From assembly GCA_037178675.1 (NCBI GenBank), contig JAYMGJ010000307.1, positions 27,475 through 91,474 of the forward strand: DNA of 64,000 bases, written 5' to 3'. Of the stretch, positions 56,806 through 64,000 are shown in pieces. The DNA is from Scleroderma bovista (Eukaryota > Basidiomycota > Agaricomycetes > Boletales > Sclerodermataceae). Within the stretch, counting starts at the first letter, position 1. Each line of letters opens with the position of its first letter. A model generated the notes under the pieces. That model was not told the origin of the DNA, did not search any database, and saw only the letters and a program-made list of their open reading frames with translations. Both the position numbers and the translations under genes were made by a program.

Positions 56806-56983
56806 AAGTTAGTATGTGTAAAATGAGTGTGTATGGACTTCTTACCCTCAGTAGATATTCAAGCTACTGAGGGACTAATGAAAATAACTACTGTGTATAG
56901 TGCGCTCAAAATGCTTATGTAAGCATTGTGCGGTCATGCACTGAAGTACCAGTAACATATGCTGGTTGACCTTCAACACTGGG

Positions 56984-57180
56984 ACAGTCCTGGACAGTGC
57001 TAGCCAGTTAGGTACCTTGCTAGGAGTAGCTGGGGCTCTGGGGTAACTGGCCAGTGCTGTCCAGTACTGTCCAAGGGAGGGTCACCTGATACTCCTGCAT
57101 AAATACCCTAATTAGACACTATATTACTGTTTTGATGTGTGTCTAAGACAAGGCATTTGAGGCATCTCTCGCCTTAATGA
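56984..57180 (+). repeat. Right part of the dispersed GGGACAG repeat
   Basis: Continuous with 44940-45002 before copia-2 inserted. Matches 8784-8660 (reverse) and 30200-30310. Confidence 0.6.
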
Positions 57181-57205
57181 ATAATTATTGAATAAAGTAG
57201 GGTAC

Positions 57206-57606
57206 TTAGAGAGATTTGGAGCTCCCGCGCAGCAGGGATTTGTCATTGGTCTCTCCCGCCCGCTGGGGAATACTTCTCATGCACGTCTAGCTGTTTGGCA
57301 ACGCCCATGCATCATCTCCGATGCCTCTCATCACCGTCGCCGACAGCGAGCTTGCATATCTCAACAACTACACAACATTTTTACGTTGGACTTTCAGGTA
57401 CATGTAGTACTCGTATCTAGCAAGTGTTCTGTAGCATAAAACATAGTATTTTCATTTAAATTTGGTACAGAGACAAATGCTACCATTCCCCCCAATTTGC
57501 ATGCACGTGGCAATGTTCGGCAATCTCCGCCAGAGGACATTGTGTGGTGGTCAATGCACAGCTGCGCCTGCCTACACAGGCATTGTAAAATGACGGACGT
57601 CACGGA
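57206..57606 (+). CDS. Possible spliced fragment of an unrecognised gene
   Basis: An open stretch (GAPAQQGFVIGLSRPLGN...CISQQLHNIFTLDFQ) runs to CAG at 57398. There a GTACATG donor and a TTTGGTACAG acceptor (about 57470) would join it in phase to RQMLPFPPICMHVAMFGN...TGIVK and a TGA. The base composition is coding-like (GC-rich with an intron-like AT-rich gap). No start and no recognised family. Confidence 0.35.
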
Positions 57607-57806
57607 ATTCAATGTTGATATCACCTTAGGATACTGCATTATATGATCACACAACATAGGGGGTAAAAATCAATTGATATAAACAATGTAGCTATTACAA
57701 CTGCACTGGTAGTGTTCACCCTTCAGAATTGATGGTGATGGGCAAATCCTGTGGTAAGCAATGTGTGATTGAGTGTCAAAGTAAGACAAATAAAACTTAC
57801 AAAGGA

Positions 57807-60560
57807 TCACATGTCATCTTCGTCACTTTGCTCGTCAGACAAGTCAATGAATGCAGCACTCTTTGAAGCTTTCCCCTTGGTTGGATCTGTACGTCGTCGT
57901 TTCCTGCCCACATCAGAGCGCCTCTTGCAAGCCTTTCCAACTACTTCCCCAGCATTTCGCCGCTGCGTAAGTTGGTCTTGATACTGAACATGTTGCTGCC
58001 TAGTCATGTATGCCCAATGGCACGTACCTTCTTTCAATGTGTCGCAAAGGGTCCGGAGGTGTTCAACACTTGTAATGGCACTGGGAGACTGGAAAGGGAC
58101 ACCTTCTGGCCAACCAAGTAGATCAATACCATATTTCTCCTTGATAGCCACCTCAAAGTTTGCGAAGTTGATTCGAATTTTCTTCTTAGCAACAACACCT
58201 GTATGCCCACGTCAGATACCATTAGATGTTGTCAAGCAATATGCACAAAGACCAGAATTAAGAATATGGACACACATCCGTTGCATGCCTTCCACTGAGT
58301 TGCGCTCCTCGATGTCTGCAGAAGTGGTATAATCAATTATTAGTGGCCATCACAAAATACATTTGACTTACTCTTTCCATGCATGCATGCCCACTGTTCC
58401 AGTTTGTGGATGATCTCATCTGCCTCAAGATCCATCACATCCTCCCAGAAGTCCATCACATTATCCGTTCCATACCAGAAAGGCTGAGATGAATCGTAAA
58501 CATGTCCATGAGTTGCAAAAAGGCACACATATACTCCAGTCCGAAGTGCAAGTCCATCAAGCTATTGAACGTCAGTTGATGATCATTAGAGTGAATGTAT
58601 GACTCACTACTTTAAAAATATATTCCAATGTCGACTGCACATTGCATGATGCCGCTGTGTTTGTAGCACGAACACTTGTATTTTTGAGGGTGCAGTATTC
58701 AGTAAGGGCATGCAGTAACTCGTCTTTCTCATCCTGGGTCATGTCCTGGTACTTGGCATCAGCCCTGGCTAACTCTCGAATCTGCTGGAGAGAGAGCTTC
58801 TCCCCACAAGCGTGACCTGTGATGTGTGAGTATGGAGCTGCAAGACAATGAAGTGAGGTTTACCTTCATTCACCTTGTGCGCCTTGTCATGAATGATGGC
58901 ATTGGCCAATTGCGTGCTGCGTGGATTCCAATAATATTTATAACCACCAAGGAGCTTCCTGACCTTCTCCTCTGTAATATTATGTGTAGCAGCTATCACA
59001 TGTACCTTCGCCTCGAATTCATTGGTGAGTGACTGGACTGCTTCATTCAGAAGCGCGTTGCGATCCTTCCGCTGGGCTGTAGAAATTTGCCTTGATGCTG
59101 CCTGGGCGTTGCGGTGTTCCTTCTCTGCAGCAGAAAGGGGCTGACGAGGCTGCATAGCTGGCCATCCAGGGTTGCGAGTAGCCCAAGTAGACTTGTTGCT
59201 TGTTACCATAGTTTCCGAGATTGCACCACTGCAATCACTAGGCGTACCGTTGGGATGGGTACTGGGAGTGGCCACACCAGGTGCAGAGGATGGGTTTGAC
59301 GAGTTGATAGTAAGCTGGTGCTCTCCTGTGGTAGTAGAAGCGGGGACGCCATGTAAAGACATTGTTACTTGAATGGTAGGTGAAGGAGAAGACAAAACGG
59401 GCTGAGGGCTCGAGATGGACAGCAGGGCAGGATCCAGGGTGGGAGAACGTGCAGAAGATGCGTTTGATGAGCTGATGGTGGGCTGGTGCTCTCCTTTGGC
59501 AGTAGAAGTGGGGATGCCATGTAAAGACGTCATTACTTGAATGGTAGCTGAAGGTGAAACAAGTCAAGGGTCCGAAATGGACAGCAGGGCGGGGTCCAGT
59601 GCGGGATAACATGCAGAGGATGCATTTGACGAGCTGATGGTAGGCTGGTGTTCTCCTGTGGCAGTAGAGGCGGGGACACCATGTAAAGATGTCGTTACTT
59701 GAATGGCAGGTGAAGGCGAAGACGAAACGGGCTGAGGGTTCGAAATGGGCAGGAGGGGGGGATCTAGTGCAGGGTAACTATAGGATGAGTCCAGGGATAT
59801 CAAAGGCTGTGGAGCCAGTTGCACAGAGCCAGGAGGAAATGGCTGGTGAGACGGGTTCTGGTAGTCATATGAACTGAATGCTGGGGGCGTTTTGCATGAG
59901 GAATCACCTGTAGGGTTAAAGGTGACATTCGTGAAGTTGAAAACATACCCGTCCATGATGCGGTTGGTAGAGTCAAGGTGCAATGTCCACAGTATTATGA
60001 TGCTCCTGAAAAAAAAAGCAAAATTTTGACAGTGCAATATTGTGGGAATGCCATTGGTCCGCCCTGTCATTAGTACGATTGGGCATTCCTGATACTCCTG
60101 CATGCTTGATAACATGTAAACCTGCGGAGGTAACATACTACATTAGAGTTGATGGTCACAATATATTGACTACTCAACTAATCTTACCATAGATAGAGCT
60201 GCCATTGTGCTGTTGGCCTCCCGATGGTGTTGCATGGATAACCGAAGTACAGGAGTGACATGGCTGATGTCACGTTGCAAGATCTGTGTTGATGGAAGGC
60301 TGTCCGATCAGAAACTTATATATCACCAAGCTACAAATAACAGATAGACTTACAGTAGATGAGATAGTTGGACTGAGACCTTCATTGAGGGCTGCATGGA
60401 AATCCATCCAATACAAGCTATGTAGATGCAGCTTCAGGACTCAGCTTCATTAGAAATGAATACGGTACCTGACTTCCTCCTCAATTGAAGACTCAGACTG
60501 ACGGTCAAAGATGACAAAGAGATGGTACAGAGAGATATAAGAGACCTGCAACAATACTGT
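57807..60560 (-). pseudogene. Multi-exon gene of an unrecognised, apparently repeated family; one TGA
   Basis: The last exon is 58315-57807 (DIEERNSVEGMQRMCVHIL ... KYGIDLLGWPEGVPFQSPSA ... basic KRRSDVGRKRRRTDP, acidic SDEQSDEDDM end). It joins in phase to an exon ending at 58372 (WYGTDNVMDFWEDVMDLEAD) through an intron with GTAAGT. Further upstream are exons with LDGLALRTGVYV, HACGEKLSLQQIRELARADA and AQRKDRNALLNEAVQSLTNE, all joined by introns of about 45-55 bp. The N-terminal part has VSYISLYHLFVIFDRQSESS, LQRDISHVTPVLRLSMQHH and MLSSMQEYQECPIVLMTGRT, then three to four tandem ~56-residue Ser/Pro repeats (LHGVPASTATGEHQPTISSS). A TGA at 58212-58214 (NGI-stop-RGHTG) and another at 59564 break it. 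The basic-acidic tail suggests a nuclear protein, as inference only. Confidence 0.6.
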
Positions 60561-60714
60561 ATTTTATGACTTGGTGATGTGCTGAGCCTCGCTTTGTCCA
60601 CATGTACTACCCACATTGCATGGTCATGTGACCAGGAGGTCAACTCAGCGGCACATATTTCAAATTAGTTCATTTCATTTATGATTTACATAAGTCCATC
60701 TTGTGACTTGTAGT

Positions 60715-61606
60715 ATGTTCGCCATTGCTTCTTCTCAAGTCGTACCAGGTAAGTTTGTAGATTGCGTTATAGTAACTTGTAAACTAAATCCATTCCTTTT
60801 TAGCTAGAATCTTGATAGTCACACATGGGAGCAAAATGAGCTGTGACGAAGCTAGACAAACAATGCACAGCCACTGAGCGATGGCTATCAAAGCCAGGGT
60901 ATGGACCATCTACCATAGGTTCATTTGCACTGAATCCTGTCTTCAGAATACGAGAAGAGCAGAGGGAAAAGGCAAGACTTCGTGCTGCTAGGTAAGTTAG
61001 CTGATATGATTCGCCTTGTCTATCAGTAGTTATTGATCCATGTTTGTAGAAACAGGGCTACTAGGTACGTATCCACCCCCAGAATATGTCTGTAGATTGA
61101 TTTTGTTATATAGGAAGCAGATTACTGAAAATGAAGGTACCACATGCAACTCAACATCGGACACAGAGGAACAACGCTCGTCTCAAACGTCCTCCAACTC
61201 ACATCTACATCCTTTGGTGCATTTGGAACTCCCCTCGCTCGAGGAAGTCAGACAGCTTATTGCTGTTTGGCAATCTGAATGGGGGGCAGAATCAACCTGG
61301 CCCAAGAAATTTCACAAGCAACTGAAGCATGCACAGGACAGTGGCTGGCGTGCAATTGACACATTCTTTTCACAGTGTGCTGTCCACGTGGAGGAAGGGA
61401 GACAACTTGTATGGTTTTTGAGGAGCATCACGCGCAAAGGCTTCTGGGGCGTGAGGTACAAAGTTTCGGATTCATACAAGCAGGTGTTCGACTTGCTCAC
61501 GTCTCTACTGACCGAGCTACGGTTTTTTAAAGTCAAATTAGATGAGTATGTGCCCATATTTCCCTTGTCTCAAATCTCCGAAGCTCGTTACTACTTTACT
61601 GTGTAA
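60715..61606 (+). pseudogene. Small-intron gene of unknown function, one TGA
   Basis: Exons 60947-60991, 61050-61064 (15 bp) and 61114-61606 join in phase to an upstream exon ending at 60898. The product reads LDKQCTATERWLSKPGIREE, QREKARLRAARNRATRKQIT, then SLEEVRQLIAVWQSEWGAES, WRAIDTFFSQCAVHVEEGRQ and FDLLTSLLTELRFFKVKLDE. A first exon 60715-60748 (MFAIASSQVV) with a GTAAGT intron is possible but needs a one-base shift near 60836. A TGA at 60837-60839 stands where CGA fits. The N-terminus is basic and helical. It is transcribed away from the minus-strand gene at 57807-60560, so the two may share a promoter region. Confidence 0.55.
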
Positions 61607-62138
61607 TACTTTTGCATACAATCCATACCTAAACAATCCACACTTGAATCTGATGTGTAATGCAAGATAAGCAACTATAGGATAGACATAGGTATTGTGT
61701 TTTGGGGATAGCAGATGCAATAGTGAACCCATTCGCTATCAGCCAATATTCACCACCAGCATCACCAAAAACCAACCGTATCGGCAGGCACACAACATTG
61801 ATGGCATCAATAGCTTGCCTGCTGTCTGGTAGTCATTGTCTGGTATTTTGTTCTTGCATTATATGTAGTGGCTATTGCATTGTGCCAGTTGGACTATCAA
61901 ACTTGTCAATGTTGCACCGACGCAAATTGTTGTCACACCGTGTATGTGCACTCATTTGTATCTCTACATTTTTATACCAATGCTACCTATGAACATCCTT
62001 ATACTATGTAGACCCAATTCTTAGCATACAAATGCGGGTACTCAAGTCAAACAGGTTGGCATTTATTGAGTCAAGACGGACATGATTTGCACAGTAACAA
62101 CTAACTACTTAACATTGGAGGACAACCTGGTGCCGCTA
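61607..62138. other. Gap between genes
   Basis: No supported feature; 61702-61992 has an open frame without coding character. Confidence 0.45.
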
Positions 62139-62948
62139 TTAAATCAACAAAATAATCTGTCGGACCTGGCCCAACAGGTCCGACAGGTCATCTACTTCAG
62201 CCCAGTAGGACTGTTCGCCCTCACTGAGAGTGGGCGATGCTGTATGCGATGCAATGGGCCAGAACAGTCCACCAGGAGTAGGAATCACATGAAGTTCACC
62301 CTTGTTGTAAGTGGCTGTATAGTCTGCAAGGGCCCGCTGGAAAGTCCTGCACTTGTAGAAAACCATGCCACTAATGTTGAGAACCCACAATGCTGTATCT
62401 TTCCTATGAATTTAAGCCTGAGCCAACAAGGGGGTGTAAATCACAAACGCCGGACATTACCATGTGTAATATATGCTGACCTCTTGCCCAACAATAACAA
62501 GGTAATATGCTTCAACTGCAGGGGGCGGGTATGGGAGATCTGAAGGGTGGGGAATATCAACGGTGTGAGGCGTAGACAAAGAAGTTGCCAAAGAGGGAGA
62601 GGTGGCAATGGTTGAACCCGATTGTGATTTGCGAGTGGTGGTCAGGGTACTTGGTGGGCAATGGTAAGGTAGTAATAGTAGCTACTGGCGATTGTGTCGC
62701 CGAAGGGCGGCATTCCTGAGAGGTGCCAAGCCTAGTCTTGCTAGAGTGAGTCCAACGTCTCACCACAGTTTCAACCTTCGTCTCCGTAGCCCCTTGACGA
62801 GTCATCTTGACTGTCTTGATGCAGGTGATCATAACTTTGGTCTCTCGCTCTGTAGACCCTGCTACCTGTTGGCTACCATCACCTAGAAGATATCAAAACT
62901 TCTGCCAAGAAAAAAATTCCATGTCTCACCTTCAACATTTGATACCAT
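62139..62948 (-). CDS. Intron-containing gene of unknown function, possibly decayed
   Basis: Start ATG at 62948 (MVSNVE), exon 62948-62930, a 47-bp intron (GTGAGA...CTTCTAG), then an exon from 62882 reading GDGSQQVAGSTERETKVMIT, KMTRQGATETKVETVVRRW and CRPSATQSPVATITTLPLPT to a TGA near 62557. Downstream, on the same strand, 62400-62139 reads ALWVLNISGMVFYKCRTFQR, LADYTATYNKGELHVIPTPG and SYWAEVDDLSDLLGQVRQII and stops at 62139. One or more introns or frameshifts separate the two. Ser/Thr-rich N-terminus, helical C-terminus. I do not recognise the family. Confidence 0.5.
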
Positions 62949-63064
62949 GGTCAAACAGACTCGTGGATCAGCCGCACTAGGCACAATGCTTGAGTACAGG
63001 AGTGATAGTGATGGTAATATGTTGCAATAAGTTGTGACAGCACAGTAACGTCACGTGGTTTTAG

Positions 63065-64000
63065 AGAGAATCAGAGGTCTCTGGACTGGCACAAAGGAAG
63101 TCATGGTTGGGGGAGCAGGAACACGCAGTCACTCACACAAGTGCAGAGGCTTGACATCCTCGCGAATACGCCATGTCCAGATGAAAATTCACCAGGTCGC
63201 CGGGGTCACGCAAACGGTCCATGAACTAGTGGGCCCAAGAAAAATCACTGAGTGGTCTGCATGTGTAGCCGAATGTAAACAAGGACACCTAAGAGGTGAG
63301 TTCAGGTTGTGATCACAAAAAATGGCTCACCTTTGTTAGAGATGACTGTGACCAAGAGACATGCGCTTGAGGCATTGCAAGATCCTGCGTTGAACTCAGT
63401 CAGCAAGGCTGTAGATGATGGCTATGAAAGCAACAACTATGGTGCAATGGTCCTAGATGGAACCGAGCCCCTCAAAGTTAGTCATGCTGGTGGTGAGTTT
63501 CAAGAACTCACCAGCGGGTTGTTGGGCGATTTCTGGAACAGGTGAGTGTTGATCAGAACTCATTAATAAAACCTGACCACCTTCAGCACTTCTCAGAGGG
63601 TCGGAGCAAAGCGTACAGACAATTGTACGTTCCGAGATCGTTTGACTAAATGGATGGCCGCATTCAGTGTACAAGTGGGTGCGATGGCGGAGGCTTACAT
63701 GGCATGGTCTTTCAGCCAGAAAAGTGCAGGTCAAAAAGGGTTTTTTGACTTGGATGAGCGACGTACACGGGAAGAGCAGCACGGGAAATGTGACAATGTG
63801 CACACCAAGCTGCTCAGTGTGTTGGTGCTTGACATCTTCTGTGAGTGGACTGAGATCGCATGTGCGGGTACTCACGGCATTGTAGGCGCTGAGAAGACTT
63901 CTATTACCGTAGAGCCTACTGATCTTTACCTAACCTCAGCACTTGTTTGTCACGGTTTAATCCCGTGTTCTCCCATTACCCCCAAGGTGGCCATTACAGT
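63065..64000 (+). CDS. KDZ-transposon-associated (CxC-type) protein, 5' part, cut by window end
   Basis: Exons 63065-63295, 63340-63541 and 63587 to beyond 64000 join in phase with 44- and 45-bp introns (GTGAGT donors, GTTAG and TTCAG acceptors). The coding frame has no stop. The product includes RLTKWMAAFSVQVGAMAEAY, MAWSFSQKSAGQKGFFDLDE, LLSVLVLDIFCEWTEIACAG and LTSALVCHGLIPCSPITPKV. The 'A-L-V-x-x-G-x-x-P-C-S-P' block before a segment on 'VAIT' is, from memory, characteristic of the N-terminal region of KDZ (Kyakuja-Dileera-Zisupton) transposase genes of mushrooms. The Cys cluster and transposase core would lie beyond the window. The first exon and true start were not found. Confidence 0.6.

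Larger units (their letters stand above)
45003..56978 (-). mobile_element. Gag-only copia-type LTR element (copia-2), TSD CTGGG, with two nested insertions
   Basis: The 3' LTR is 45003-45296 and the 5' LTR is 54195-56978. The latter contains a 2486-bp insertion plus a 4-bp duplication, leaving exactly 294 bp, the length of the 3' LTR. CTGGG flanks the element at 44998-45002 and 56979-56983. The primer site (54181-54194) matches initiator tRNA-Met. Copia-1 (46995-52897) is nested inside. The internal part without copia-1 is about 3.0 kb and contains a Gag-like frame but no protease, integrase or RT, so the element is non-autonomous. Confidence 0.9.
54195..56978 (-). repeat. 5' LTR of copia-2 split by the CATCAGC-family element
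   Basis: 54195-54319 and 56806-56978 together rebuild the 294-bp LTR seen at 45003-45296. Confidence 0.93.

Overview
The window looks like a transposon-dense stretch of an Agaricomycete (mushroom-forming basidiomycete) genome. The reasons are: short introns of about 45-60 bp with GTAAGT/GTGAGT donors, CTAAC-type branch points and YAG acceptors; chromodomain-bearing Ty3/gypsy elements; an Agaricomycete-style hAT; a KDZ-transposon-associated gene; and DUF6532-like and questin-oxidase-like gene remains. I saw no rRNA, tRNA, CRISPR array or prokaryotic feature. The genus cannot be fixed from the sequence.

Layout. 1-7407: a nearly complete chromovirus (element A) with gag, pol, an antisense Zn-cluster ORF and a 628-bp 3' LTR. 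7408-10285: minisatellites, small LTRs and a gene fragment. 10462-14098 (minus): an uncharacterised gene broken by a 1.23-kb solo LTR with a perfect target-site duplication (TSD). 14420-25087 (minus): a decayed chromodomain gypsy element (B) holding a 3.4-kb hAT transposon with matching terminal inverted repeats (TIRs) and an 8-bp TSD. 25088-29430: non-coding, with MITE-like elements (one with a 10-bp TSD). 29439-29930: a spliced DUF6532-like gene end. 30183-32369: copia, Tc1/mariner and questin-oxidase-like remains. 32980-42256: a nest of foldback elements, namely two ~2.3-2.4-kb palindromes, one of them holding a 3.06-kb TIR element built of inverted 11-12-bp repeat arrays. 42420-57160: a minisatellite element carrying a 1.27-kb solo LTR and a Gag-only copia-type element (45003-56978). 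That element is itself split by a full copia (46995-52897) and by a second copy of the 11-12-bp-array element. 57200-64000: a more gene-like region of small-intron genes, ending in a KDZ-type gene cut by the window edge.

The clearest theme is decay at CpG. Almost every premature stop in gypsy A, gypsy B, copia-1, the hAT and even a host-like gene is a TGA where CGA (Arg) is expected. The catalytic YLDD of element A is YLND through the same kind of change, and the two copia-1 LTRs differ almost only by transitions. The nested insertions, dated by TSDs and exact length arithmetic, give a readable order of events. The most novel-looking material is the pair of TIR elements with inverted 11-12-bp arrays and tandem intron-like modules, the antisense Zn2Cys6-like ORF in element A, and the Gag-only copia element.
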